64,000 nucleotides of DNA from Pseudobowmanella zhangzhouensis (GTDB taxonomy: Bacteria > Pseudomonadota > Gammaproteobacteria > Enterobacterales > Alteromonadaceae). Each line of letters opens with the position of its first letter. The first letter of the stretch is position 1. Made by a program: the position numbers and the translations under genes. The notes beneath the pieces are model-generated. The model was not told where the DNA came from. It searched no databases and was given only the letters and a program-made list of their open reading frames with translations. The stretch spans positions 219,194-283,193 of the forward strand of contig NZ_JBHSYO010000005.1 of NCBI RefSeq assembly GCF_042662685.1, in the 5' to 3' direction. Positions 44,442 to 53,173 of the stretch are shown here, one piece after another.

Positions 44442-45929
44442 TTATCTTGGCAAGTAGGCATCGTGGGGGGGAAGTTTATCCACAGTTCTGTTTATCAGCG
44501 TTTTTAAACTGTCAAACAGATCCTGTAATTGCTCACGACTCAGTGAATCGGCAATACTCATATAATCCTGCGGCGTAACACCTTGTCCAATTAACACCTG
44601 TTGCCAGGCTGCCTCGGTAAATAGATCGTCATAGTCTCTGAAGACTTTACCGGTGCTTTTGAACAGGTCGATTTTACGAGCGAGCGTGTCCGGAATGTCC
44701 ATCTGCTGGCAATAACGCCAAAAATCCGTGTCTCCCCGTTCATTCGCTTTGTAATGCAGAATTATAAAGTCGCGAATTCTTTCAATTTCTAACGCACTTT
44801 GACGATTAAATTCATCTACTTCCTGCTGGCGGATACCCTCATGTGGAAAGCATTTAATCAGGCGGGTGGCACAACTTTGAATCAGGTGAATACTCGTCGA
44901 CTCTAACGGTTCGAGAAAACCACTGGACAGTCCAATCGCAACTACGTTTTTATGCCACTGCTTACGACGACGTCCGGTCTTAAACTGAATTAAACGCGGT
45001 TCATTTAACGGGGCACCGTCGAGGTTAGCTAAGAGCGTCGCTTTCGCTTGTTCTGGATCGCAGAATTTACTGGAAAACACAATACCATTGCCGGTGCGAT
45101 GCGTGAGTGGAATGCGCCATTGCCAACCAGCTTCATGGGCGATTGAGCGGGTGTATGGTACAAGCGGTTCAGTACGTTCACAGGGTACTGCCCAGGCAGA
45201 GTCACAAGGTAACCAATGACTCCAGTCTTCGTAGCCCGTATTCAACGTTTGCTCAATAAGCAAAGCCCGTAACCCGGTACAGTCTACGAATAAATCGGCA
45301 GATTTCTCATTGCCATCCTGTAGTTGCAGAGATCTGATGTTGCCAGTCGCCTCGTCAACATTTACTTTGGCGACCGTACCCTCAGTGCGGACCACGCCTC
45401 GTTGTATACTCCAATCTCTAAGAAATTGGGCGTACAGACCTGCATCAAAATGATAAGCGTAAGCAATGCCCGGCAAATTTGTTCCTTCTATTTGCTGAAC
45501 CGGAGCAAACTTATTATTGATTGCCGCCTGGTAATTCAATGAAAAATCCCAGTAATCCTGTTCAATGCCGAGGTCTTGGGCTCGACGCCAAAAATGATGA
45601 AAATCACAAAATGGAAAATTTTTACCGATATTGCCAAATGCGTGCATGTACTGGCTATTTTGCTTCCACCAATTTTCAAACTGAATCCCAAGCTTTATCG
45701 TGCCTTTCGTTGCCCTCAAAAATTCCGACTCTTGGATACCCAACGCCGCATTGAAGTTCTGAATAGGAGGGATCGTCGCCTCACCAACACCAACCGTGCC
45801 AATCTGGTCGGATTCAATTAACTCTATAGACACGACCTTGCCCAATACCTTGGCCATTAATGATGCCGTTATCCAGCCAGCGGTGCCGCCACCAAGAATT
45901 ATTACTTTCTGCACAGCTTGAACTCGCAT
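44442..45929 (-). CDS. Tryptophan-halogenase-like flavoprotein
   Basis: A 495-aa FAD enzyme. The N-terminus has LGGGTAGW at 12-19 and VGVGEATIPP at 47-54; Lys79 in GTIKLGIQF is at the very position of the catalytic Lys79 of PrnA/RebH, and the WxWxIP motif (WQWRIPL) and the LEPLESTSIHLI segment with the catalytic Glu are present. Flavin-dependent halogenases chlorinate or brominate tryptophan or other indoles using FADH2. Many Alteromonadales and Caulobacterales carry such genes beside TonB receptors, with substrate unknown. The gene follows the second TonB receptor and its terminator, and precedes the MalR operator of the next unit. No flavin reductase is in the window. Confidence 0.85.
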   Translation of the reverse strand: MRVQAVQKVIILGGGTAGWITASLMAKVLGKVVSIELIESDQIGTVGVGEATIPPIQNFNAALGIQESEFLRATKGTIKLGIQFENWWKQNSQYMHAFGNIGKNFPFCDFHHFWRRAQDLGIEQDYWDFSLNYQAAINNKFAPVQQIEGTNLPGIAYAYHFDAGLYAQFLRDWSIQRGVVRTEGTVAKVNVDEATGNIRSLQLQDGNEKSADLFVDCTGLRALLIEQTLNTGYEDWSHWLPCDSAWAVPCERTEPLVPYTRSIAHEAGWQWRIPLTHRTGNGIVFSSKFCDPEQAKATLLANLDGAPLNEPRLIQFKTGRRRKQWHKNVVAIGLSSGFLEPLESTSIHLIQSCATRLIKCFPHEGIRQQEVDEFNRQSALEIERIRDFIILHYKANERGDTDFWRYCQQMDIPDTLARKIDLFKSTGKVFRDYDDLFTEAAWQQVLIGQGVTPQDYMSIADSLSREQLQDLFDSLKTLINRTVDKLPPHDAYLPR

Positions 45930-45975
45930 TTACGCCCCATTGCTTATTGCACTACCTATATTTTTGCCATAAAAA

Positions 45976-46003
45976 AACCCCTGCGGCTATGCCGCAAGGG
46001 TTT
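45976..46003 (-). terminator. Rho-independent terminator after TonB receptor 2
   Basis: On the minus strand, AACCCTTGCGGC-ATAG-CCGCAGGGGTT with one T-G pair is followed by TTTTT. It lies 20 nt past the stop of the TonB receptor at 46023, before the halogenase gene. Confidence 0.85.
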
Positions 46004-46022
46004 TGTTTAGTCGGACACAACC

Positions 46023-48815
46023 TTAGAACTTGTAGCTTGCACCTAACAGATACACGCTGCCATATTCCTGATAGTCACGTACTTGCAGAGCATTATCACC
46101 ACTTAGCGAGATAAACGGCTCGTTTGTGATGTTTTGTGCCTGTAAGAACACTGACAGACCTTCCAGATCCTTGTGACCGGCTTCACCGAAGTCATAACCG
46201 ATCTGCGCATCCCAAATCGTTTCACCTACTACGTCAACCTGCACAGTGTCGAAACCAATACCATACACGTCACCTTTAAAGTCATCACGTTTACGCATGC
46301 TTACACGGGCGGAGAAACCATTTTTCTCATAGTAACCAGTAAACGTCATGATGCTGTCGGACAGACCCGGCAATTCATAAGCATTACCGTTGTTATCTGT
46401 GATGTCTGAGTTCACAACTGTGTAGCTGGCTAACACACCAAAACCATCCAGAGACTCGCTCAGCATGTTCATTGGAACAGCCAATGCAAACTCAGTACCC
46501 CACAGTGTGCCGCCACCCGCATTAACTTTGCCATTTAATTGGCCAATCGGATTGGACGGAACATCACCTGTCGCAGGGTCTGCAATACCAGTCATGTCAA
46601 TTTCGCTGCTACCATCGAAAATCCAATCAGTCAGATTTTTGTGGAAGAACGCCAATGAGAAATAACCTTCTGGTGCGAAGTAATTCTCATAGGAGATATC
46701 AAAGCCAACTGCAGTTTTAGGTTCCAGCGCCGGGTTACCACCACTTACAGACCAGTTATAACCTTGTGCATTAGGTTGCTGGCTGTAAGACGTCTGTACT
46801 GAAGCATTCATCTCATCCAAGCGAGCGCGAGATAAGGTTTTGGCGGCACCAAAACGTAATGTCTGCTCATCATCAATACGCAGAGACATGTTCAGGCTAG
46901 GTAACAGATTGTTGTACGAGTGACTGATATCCGTTGGGTTTGCTACTACCAGTCCATCAACAACAGTACCTGCAAATCCTTTGGATTGCTGTTTAGTATG
47001 TACATAACGTACACCGACATTACCGGTCAGAGTCATACCGCCAACTTCAGTATCGAAGTCACCTTGGACATATGCGGCAGTCACTGTTTCATTTACCGAC
47101 CATGACTTAGTCAGGTGTTGAATACCAGTCAGATTTTCGGCAGTCAGGTCATAGTAACCATCGGCCAACATTGCACCAGAATCATACGCAATCATGTCGC
47201 CCATGCCGATGAAATCCAGTGATACCGAACCCAGGCGATATTCTTCTGGCACAACCAACATGCCAGGGAACGCGTCCAACGTCATGTAATAGCCATTCGA
47301 CTTTTTGGTTTTCTCGCGGTCACGGTGAGAAAGACCCACATGAACATTGTTGAACGGACCCGCTTCAACGGCTTGTGTTGCTGCAAGCTTTAACGAAGTC
47401 AGTTCATCGTCGATTTCAGGTGCGTTGATGAAACCATCCTGTGCAGCATTCTCGTATGGTGTGCCAGCTAAATTGAATTTGTCGTTCAGAGCAGCACTCC
47501 AACCCCACGTTAATGGGCCACCCATTTGAATCAGGTTAAAGTCAGAGTAATCCAGCTGATGCGAAAAATGTGCGCCCGTGTTACCGCCATCAAAGGTATA
47601 CCCTAATGTGTCAGCCACGCCTTCGCTGTCACCACGACCAGTACCCGCATAGCTCTCAAAACTCCAGATATCGCGTTCAACTTTTGAGTAGCTTGCATCA
47701 AACTCGAGACTCAATGAATCTGATACTTCATATTCTGCGTTGAAACCTAACTGATTTAATTTCGCATCACGCGTCTCTAAGTCATTACGAACAACTACAC
47801 GCTGACCAACTGTTGTAGCGGAAGTAACGAAGCCTGTTGCTGGGTCAACTGTTGCGCTATCTGCAGAAATGGAACCCTGGCCCCATGCAAATGGAATTTC
47901 GATACCGCGCAGAATTTTTTCGTCTGAGAAATCGACATAAAGCGCATCGACAGTCATTTTCAGCTTATCGGATGGCAGGAACTCCACGACCCCCATGATA
48001 GAGTCGCGTTTCAGTGAGGAGGAGCGCACAAACGGTTTAGCACCGCCAAGGATTGAATAACTATCACCCTCGTAAGTAAAACCTGGATATCCCCATGAGT
48101 TCCAGCGTTTTTCTTGGTTTGGCGAGTCCATCGTGGTGATTGCAACGGCAACACCTACTTTGTCATCGTTGAACTGATCAATGTATGACAGAGTCGCTCG
48201 GTAGCCAGTGTCATTACCATCTGGATTCAGTTTACCCAAACCTGTCTTCTCTGCTTGCAGATTGACCTGAACTACGCGCTCACCCTTTTTCAAAGGACTA
48301 ACGGTCTGCATATCGATAACACCTGCGATACCTTCAGCTTCGATGGTCGCATCCGGCGTCTTGTATACAGTAACACCGCTCATAATCTCAGACGGGTACA
48401 GGTCAAATTCAACGCCACGGTTATCGCCAATTGAAACCTGCTCACGACCATTGAATGTAGTGGCAGACTCGTTTTCGCCAAATCCACGGATCGTTACCCG
48501 ACTCGCACGACCATCAAGACGTTGTGCGGCTAAACCAGGCAAGCGCGCGATAGATTCAGCGATGGACGAATCCGGTAACTTACCGATATCTTCAGCAGAA
48601 ATCGCTTCAACTACGTTAGAAGAAAAGCGTTTGGTATTAATTGACTCAATAACACTGCCGCGAAACCCAGATACTTCGATGACTTCTACCTGTTGCTCTT
48701 CGGCTTGTTGCTCTTGCTGTTCCTGAGCTTCCTGCGCATACGCGATACCTGAACTCAGCAACATACCACTGCTGATTAATGCAGCAGTAATTGAATTTGG
48801 CTTAAATGTTTTCAT
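46023..48815 (-). CDS. TonB-dependent receptor, second maltodextrin-type
   Basis: A 930-aa outer-membrane receptor with signal peptide MKTFKPNSITAALISSGMLL and a glutamine/glutamate-rich segment before the TonB box (VEVIEVSGFRGSVIESINTK). The plug (IGKLPDSSIAESIARLPGLA) is followed by a barrel ending VYLLGASYKF. It resembles the other receptor (41236-44265) in domain order and the plug motif. Two MalR-type operators (48931, 49270) lie upstream, so it belongs to the same regulon. Ligand: probably maltooligosaccharide, by context. Confidence 0.88.
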   Translation of the reverse strand: MKTFKPNSITAALISSGMLLSSGIAYAQEAQEQQEQQAEEQQVEVIEVSGFRGSVIESINTKRFSSNVVEAISAEDIGKLPDSSIAESIARLPGLAAQRLDGRASRVTIRGFGENESATTFNGREQVSIGDNRGVEFDLYPSEIMSGVTVYKTPDATIEAEGIAGVIDMQTVSPLKKGERVVQVNLQAEKTGLGKLNPDGNDTGYRATLSYIDQFNDDKVGVAVAITTMDSPNQEKRWNSWGYPGFTYEGDSYSILGGAKPFVRSSSLKRDSIMGVVEFLPSDKLKMTVDALYVDFSDEKILRGIEIPFAWGQGSISADSATVDPATGFVTSATTVGQRVVVRNDLETRDAKLNQLGFNAEYEVSDSLSLEFDASYSKVERDIWSFESYAGTGRGDSEGVADTLGYTFDGGNTGAHFSHQLDYSDFNLIQMGGPLTWGWSAALNDKFNLAGTPYENAAQDGFINAPEIDDELTSLKLAATQAVEAGPFNNVHVGLSHRDREKTKKSNGYYMTLDAFPGMLVVPEEYRLGSVSLDFIGMGDMIAYDSGAMLADGYYDLTAENLTGIQHLTKSWSVNETVTAAYVQGDFDTEVGGMTLTGNVGVRYVHTKQQSKGFAGTVVDGLVVANPTDISHSYNNLLPSLNMSLRIDDEQTLRFGAAKTLSRARLDEMNASVQTSYSQQPNAQGYNWSVSGGNPALEPKTAVGFDISYENYFAPEGYFSLAFFHKNLTDWIFDGSSEIDMTGIADPATGDVPSNPIGQLNGKVNAGGGTLWGTEFALAVPMNMLSESLDGFGVLASYTVVNSDITDNNGNAYELPGLSDSIMTFTGYYEKNGFSARVSMRKRDDFKGDVYGIGFDTVQVDVVGETIWDAQIGYDFGEAGHKDLEGLSVFLQAQNITNEPFISLSGDNALQVRDYQEYGSVYLLGASYKF

Positions 48816-48930
48816 GTTTGTTTCCCGTTATCGTAGTAGGTCATGGGCTCGGGTTTTGTTGTTATTGAGCGCCAATATTTTCATAACACCGTGGCATAGT
48901 ACTCCCGCGCATTTTCGTCACTCAACAAAA

Positions 48931-48944
48931 TGCATACGTATTCA
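48931..48944. promoter_or_regulatory. MalR-type operator before TonB receptor 2
   Basis: TGCATACGTATTCA, identical to the copies at 36215 and 44384; 116 nt upstream of the receptor start codon. Distances from start codons at the three sites are 119-122 nt or so, which supports a common promoter layout. Confidence 0.75.
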
Positions 48945-49038
48945 AGCTTATGCAATAACAGTTTGTTTACAATTTTATTTATTTCGCCAATCGCTTAAGC
49001 AAGAAATTTACCCCTTTATTATCAAACACTTAATCTCA

Positions 49039-49052
49039 TGTAACCGCTTACA
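49039..49052. promoter_or_regulatory. LacI-type operator-like dyad
   Basis: TGTAA-CCGC-TTACA differs by one base from the general LacI/CcpA pattern TGWAARCGYTTWCA. It lies between the two MalR-type sites, 224 nt upstream of the receptor start. The protein that might bind it is not in the window. Confidence 0.4.
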
Positions 49053-49269
49053 CCACTTTACCTTGCATGCGCGCCCTGCTCAGTTTGTAAACAAGTCATT
49101 AATGCTGCTGCAATTAACACTGATTGGTTGACAATTTTGCTACAAGGAATTTAAAAAAATAACGTAACCCATTGTTTTATAGTCATAATTTATTTATTTA
49201 ATTTTTAAAGTTGTGCTCGATAACACACGTAAAGCCACGCAACATATACGGGATTTTCCTTCCTCACAT

Positions 49270-49283
49270 TGAATACGTATGCA
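49270..49283. promoter_or_regulatory. MalR-type operator, reverse copy
   Basis: TGAATACGTATGCA is the reverse complement of the other three copies. It lies 283 nt before the deaD start and 455 nt before the TonB receptor start. It may be an auxiliary site for looping with 48931. Confidence 0.6.
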
Positions 49284-49489
49284 TTTTTATGCAAAGAACG
49301 TAGCTTTTCATTGTGCTGAGTTGCCAACGCAATTAATCCGCATCAACGACTGTGATCCCTTGTTTGTCACAGGCAAGCCAAAAAGTTTGTTCTACACTGT
49401 ATCCAAACAAATGATTTTATTAACATTTTGGCAACACCGAATTAACCCGCAAGCGCAGTATTTACGTGGTGTCGGGGATTTTAATCCGG

Positions 49490-49495
49490 TATAAT
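49490..49495 (+). promoter_or_regulatory. -10 box of deaD
   Basis: TATAAT at 49490-49495, a full match to the sigma70 -10 element, 57 nt before the deaD ATG. No good -35 is seen at the right spacing, so the promoter may be of extended or activated type. Confidence 0.45.
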
Positions 49496-49552
49496 GGCTG
49501 ATTAATTGTTAGGCAGCCTGCCAAATTCTATCTTCGCCAACCAGGAATCTTG

Positions 49553-51337
49553 ATGACCACCAGCGAAATCACTTTTAAAGACTTAAACCTTCCCGAATCC
49601 ATTCTGCAAGCACTGGAAAAGGTCGGTTATGAGAAACCGTCGCCAATCCAGGCGCAAAGTATCCCTCTGCTGTTAGATGGTCACGATTTACTGGGGCAAG
49701 CCCAGACTGGTACGGGCAAAACCGCCGCATTCGCTTTACCTATGCTGGCGCGTATTGATGCAGACGCAAAATATCCTCAATTACTGGTATTAGCGCCAAC
49801 GCGTGAGCTGGCGATTCAGGTTGCCGAGGCTTGCCACACTTACGCCAGCTTCAGCAAAGAACTAAAAGTACTGCCAATTTACGGCGGCCAGTCTTATGAC
49901 AACCAAATTCGTCAGTTAAAACGTGGCACCCAGGTTATCGTGGGCACACCGGGTCGCGTGATTGACCATATCAAACGCGGTACATTGAAACTGGACCAGC
50001 TGCGCTTCCTGGTATTGGACGAAGCTGATGAAATGCTGCGTATGGGCTTTATCGATGACGTTGAATGGATCCTTAGCCATGCGCCGGAGAGCCGCCAGAC
50101 AGCTTTGTTCTCTGCCACCATGCCAGAGCCAATCCGCAAGATTGCGAATAAATATCTGCGTAATCCTGAAACTGTAAAAATTCAGTCTAAGGTGACGACT
50201 GCCAGCACCATTCGTCAGCGTTACTGCCAAATCGCGCCTCAGCACAAAATGGAAGCGCTGACCCGTATTCTGGAAGTGGAAAACACTGACGGTGTGATTA
50301 TCTTCGTGCGCACTAAGACCGCCACGCTGGAAGTCGCAGAAAAATTAGCCGCACGTGGATACGATGTAGAGCCTCTGAACGGTGATATTCCGCAGGCCGC
50401 TCGTGAGCGTACCGTAGAGCGTCTGAAACAAGGCAAGATTGATATCCTTATCGCTACCGACGTCGTAGCCCGTGGTCTGGACGTTGAGCGTGTCAGCCAT
50501 GTTATCAACTTCGATATTCCTTACGACACTGAGTCATACGTGCACCGTATCGGTCGTACAGGTCGTGCAGGTCGTAGCGGTGATGCCATCCTGTTTATCT
50601 CCCATCGCGAAAAACGCCTGTTGATGGCGATTGAGCGAGCGACCAAGCAAAAGATCGACATGATGCCAATCCCATCGATCAATGAGCTAAACGAGCAGCG
50701 TCTGAACCGCTTCAAGCAAAATGTAATTGAAGCGTTGAGCAGCCGTAGCATCGAAACGTTCCTGCCAGTGATTGAGCAAATCCAGCAGGAAACTGAGGCA
50801 GAGCCAGAAGTACTGATGGCCGCCTTAGCCAAACTGGCACAAGGCAGTGAACCGCTGATCCTGTCAGCCAATGATCGTCCTGACCTGAATGAACGTCCTG
50901 AGCGTCGCGAGCGCCCAGAGCGTGGTGACCGTCCGGACCGTGGCGAACGTGGTGAGCGCAAACCTCGTCGCACGTCGTCAAAACCAGAAGCAGGCATGAC
51001 ACGTTACCGTCTGAACGTGGGTTACTCTCACGGCGTGAAACCTGGCAATATCGTTGGTGCCATTGCCAATGAAGGCGGTATTGATAGCAAGCACATTGGC
51101 GCTATCGATATCAGCGAAACCTTTAGTACGGTTGATCTGCCAGAAGGTATGCCACGCGAGGTACAACAACGTTTGCAAAAAGCCCGCGTTGCCGGACAAC
51201 AATTAGGCTTACGTGAATGGAGTGACGAACCACCAAAACGCGCTAAACCGTTCAATAAAGGTGAAGGCCGCGATGACCGCGGAAGTCGCCCTAACCGTGA
51301 CGGACGCGAGCGCCGCGAACGTCGCAACAAAGACTAA
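49553..51337 (+). CDS. deaD: DEAD-box ATP-dependent RNA helicase DeaD/CsdA
   Basis: A 594-aa helicase. Q-motif (YEKPSPIQAQSIP), AQTGTGKT, PTRELA, TPGR, DEAD (VLDEADEMLRMGF), SAT, HRIGRTGRAG. After the core come a helical extension (about 380-440), an Arg/Glu/Pro/Asp repetitive linker (ERPERRERPERGDRPDRGER) and the C-terminal DbpA-like RNA-binding domain (MTRYRLNVGYSHGVKPGNIV), then a basic tail. This order identifies DeaD/CsdA, which unwinds structured RNA, mainly in the cold and in 50S assembly. The start is ATG at 49553, with AGGA 7 nt upstream; the TTG one codon before is unlikely. A strong terminator follows the stop. Confidence 0.95.
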   Translation: MTTSEITFKDLNLPESILQALEKVGYEKPSPIQAQSIPLLLDGHDLLGQAQTGTGKTAAFALPMLARIDADAKYPQLLVLAPTRELAIQVAEACHTYASFSKELKVLPIYGGQSYDNQIRQLKRGTQVIVGTPGRVIDHIKRGTLKLDQLRFLVLDEADEMLRMGFIDDVEWILSHAPESRQTALFSATMPEPIRKIANKYLRNPETVKIQSKVTTASTIRQRYCQIAPQHKMEALTRILEVENTDGVIIFVRTKTATLEVAEKLAARGYDVEPLNGDIPQAARERTVERLKQGKIDILIATDVVARGLDVERVSHVINFDIPYDTESYVHRIGRTGRAGRSGDAILFISHREKRLLMAIERATKQKIDMMPIPSINELNEQRLNRFKQNVIEALSSRSIETFLPVIEQIQQETEAEPEVLMAALAKLAQGSEPLILSANDRPDLNERPERRERPERGDRPDRGERGERKPRRTSSKPEAGMTRYRLNVGYSHGVKPGNIVGAIANEGGIDSKHIGAIDISETFSTVDLPEGMPREVQQRLQKARVAGQQLGLREWSDEPPKRAKPFNKGEGRDDRGSRPNRDGRERRERRNKD

Positions 51338-51340
51338 ACT

Positions 51341-51369
51341 AAAAAAGCCGCTCACTGAGCGGCTTTTTT
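51341..51369 (+). terminator. Rho-independent terminator of deaD
   Basis: AAAAAAGCCGCTCA-C-TGAGCGGCTTTTTT, an 8-9-bp stem with T-run, immediately after the deaD stop. Nearly identical (one base) to the hairpin at 53837. Confidence 0.93.
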
Positions 51370-51527
51370 ATATTAAAAGGTAATCAGAAACTTAACTAAA
51401 TCAGGTAGCTAGGAAAAATTTGCACTATCTGATAATCTGGCTGTGAGTGATCGCTGAATGGAATCTAACATCACTAATTCCCCATGCCAGCACTCCAGAT
51501 ACATCTAATCAATAAACAGGAACTTTT

Positions 51528-52478
51528 ATGAAACGTATCGCTTTATACGGGCTTGGCCTTGTGTGTTGCTTAAGTTTACAAGCTTGCACCAGCTCAACTC
51601 GTGGCACAGTCAATCAGGTTAACAATTCTGGCCCTCAAGTTAGTCCTACCCTTGTCCAACCTCAAGAAATGGGGTTAAAACGCGTTGTCGCAATTTCCCG
51701 ATTTACCGATGAAAGTAAACGCGCTAATAGCTTTTTAGTGGACAACCAAGGTAACAAGCTGGGTAAACAAGCTGCTGATATTCTGGCGGCCCGACTGACT
51801 GATACCAACAAGTTCATAATGCTGGAACGTGATGCAATTGAACAGGTTAAGCAGGAAGGCGCATTAGAAGATGATTTCAATCAGGTTGGTGCAGATTACC
51901 TTATTGTCGGTTCTATTTCGGAATTTGGCCGTTCTACTACCAGTGAGGTGGGGGTTTTTAGTCGCAATAAAATTCAAATCGCTAACGCAACTGTCAATGT
52001 GCGCTTAATCAACACAAAAAATGGCCAAATCATCTATTCCGAAGAAGGTAGTGGTGAAGCCCGTAGTGAAGCAAACAGAGTATTCGGTGTCGGTGAAACC
52101 GCCGCTTACGATACTTCGTTAGACGATAAAGCAATCTCTGCGGCTCTTTCCAAGTTAGTCAGTAACATCATTGAGAAACTATCAGACTCACCATGGCAGG
52201 CCTATCTCGTTGCCAAAGAAGGTAATCAATTAATGATGACGGGAGGCCAGTCTCAAGGCGTCAAAATTGGTGAAACTTTTTCAATCCTGGTTCGCGGTAA
52301 ACAAATGAAAAATCCACAAACCGGCATGATGATTGAGCTTCCTGCCCGTGAGGTTGGCAAACTAACTGTTCAGGCATTTACAGGGAAAGGTGAAAATGAA
52401 CTGTCATTGTGCGAGCTCGTTTCGGGCAATATTGATAGTAGTGATTTGACACAGTATGTCATCAGAGAAATTGAATAA
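51528..52478 (+). CDS. CsgG-family lipoprotein
   Basis: A 316-aa lipoprotein with lipobox SLQAC. The CsgG-like core is RVVAISRFTDESKR, ILAARLTDTNKFIMLERDAI, and VGADYLIVGSISEFG, continuing VNVRLINTKNGQIIYSEEGSGE; a 100-residue C-terminal extension (ending DLTQYVIREIE) is not part of CsgG. CsgG forms the outer-membrane pore for curli; HfaB-type relatives assemble other surface structures. It leads an operon of four small lipoprotein genes (9 nt to the next), a set found widely in gammaproteobacteria and Neisseria. There is no curli subunit here. Confidence 0.85.
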   Translation: MKRIALYGLGLVCCLSLQACTSSTRGTVNQVNNSGPQVSPTLVQPQEMGLKRVVAISRFTDESKRANSFLVDNQGNKLGKQAADILAARLTDTNKFIMLERDAIEQVKQEGALEDDFNQVGADYLIVGSISEFGRSTTSEVGVFSRNKIQIANATVNVRLINTKNGQIIYSEEGSGEARSEANRVFGVGETAAYDTSLDDKAISAALSKLVSNIIEKLSDSPWQAYLVAKEGNQLMMTGGQSQGVKIGETFSILVRGKQMKNPQTGMMIELPAREVGKLTVQAFTGKGENELSLCELVSGNIDSSDLTQYVIREIE

Positions 52479-52487
52479 GGAATATTT

Positions 52488-52799
52488 ATGAAATCTCTTA
52501 TCGCTTTTATAAGTGCATTATTTTTATTTGGCTGTAGTTCAGGATTTCAAAGTGTCACTCAGGTCGACGATAAAGCTTTTCTCCAAATTAACGCTGATGT
52601 GCGCCAGTACAACGTGATTCTGGATGGTCAACCTCTGGCGACCAGCACTGCCGAACCATTTTCTTTAAATGGAAAAAGTGTAACCCAATTTGCTGTCGCT
52701 AAAGGTAGCCACACAGTTGAAATTTACATGGGCAATTCCTTATTGGTGAAACGGAAGTTCTATGTGACGAATGGCAACGTTTTTGAGGTAAATCTGTGA
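52488..52799 (+). CDS. Small lipoprotein of the CsgG cassette
   Basis: A 103-aa lipoprotein (lipobox FLFGC). The mature domain is beta-rich (YNVILDGQPLATSTAEPFSL, then KGSHTVEIYMGNSLLVKRKF), resembling a PEGA-type beta-sandwich. It lies 9 nt after the csgG-like stop, and its TGA overlaps the ATG of the DUF4810 gene. It is absent from the textbook three-gene set (CsgG, DUF4810, DUF799), so is an extra member here. Confidence 0.75.
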   Translation: MKSLIAFISALFLFGCSSGFQSVTQVDDKAFLQINADVRQYNVILDGQPLATSTAEPFSLNGKSVTQFAVAKGSHTVEIYMGNSLLVKRKFYVTNGNVFEVNL

Positions 52800-53173
52800 T
52801 GAAAAAGATTTTAACAGTCAGTCTATTCGCATGCCTAGCAAGTGGATGTGCAGCGACCAATAAAGATATTTATTACTGGGGAGATTACTCCCACTCTGCG
52901 TATGAATACCAAAGTGAGCCCAGTGAGGTAAGCCTGGCTAAACACCGAAATTCACTACTGGAAATCATTGCCAAAGCACCGGTATCGAAAAAACGTGTAC
53001 CCCCGGGTATTTATGCTGAACTGGCCCAGTTGGAAATCAAGCAAAGCAATTGGGAAAACGCGAAGAAATATTTGCAACAGGAACAAATGTTATTTCCTGA
53101 GTCTAGTGTATTGGTGCAAACCATGTTGAAAATGATTAGCAGTAAGGAGACAGCCAGTGTTGAGGCTAACTAA
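52799..53173 (+). CDS. DUF4810 lipoprotein
   Basis: A 124-aa lipoprotein (lipobox LASGC). The start of the mature part, IYYWGDYSHSAYEYQ, is the DUF4810 signature, followed by a helical TPR-like region (GIYAELAQLEIKQSNWENAKK). The ATG at 52799 overlaps the stop of the preceding gene by 1 nt (TGATG); a GTG one codon earlier is less likely. The end overlaps the DUF799 start by 17 nt. Function unknown; always linked to CsgG-like and DUF799 genes. Confidence 0.85.
   Translation: MKKILTVSLFACLASGCAATNKDIYYWGDYSHSAYEYQSEPSEVSLAKHRNSLLEIIAKAPVSKKRVPPGIYAELAQLEIKQSNWENAKKYLQQEQMLFPESSVLVQTMLKMISSKETASVEAN

Larger units (their letters stand above)
48816..49552. other. 737-bp non-coding region with several operator-like sites
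   Basis: No credible gene. It holds two MalR-type sites (48931-48944 and 49270-49283, in opposite orientation), a second LacI-type dyad (49039-49052), AT-rich stretches around 49130-49210 and a good -10 box for deaD (49490-49495). A small RNA cannot be excluded. Confidence 0.6.

Noticed and set aside
48814..49131. A 105-codon plus frame in the gap upstream of TonB receptor 2
   Set aside because: It covers the operator sites and receptor promoter; no ribosome site or protein-like composition.
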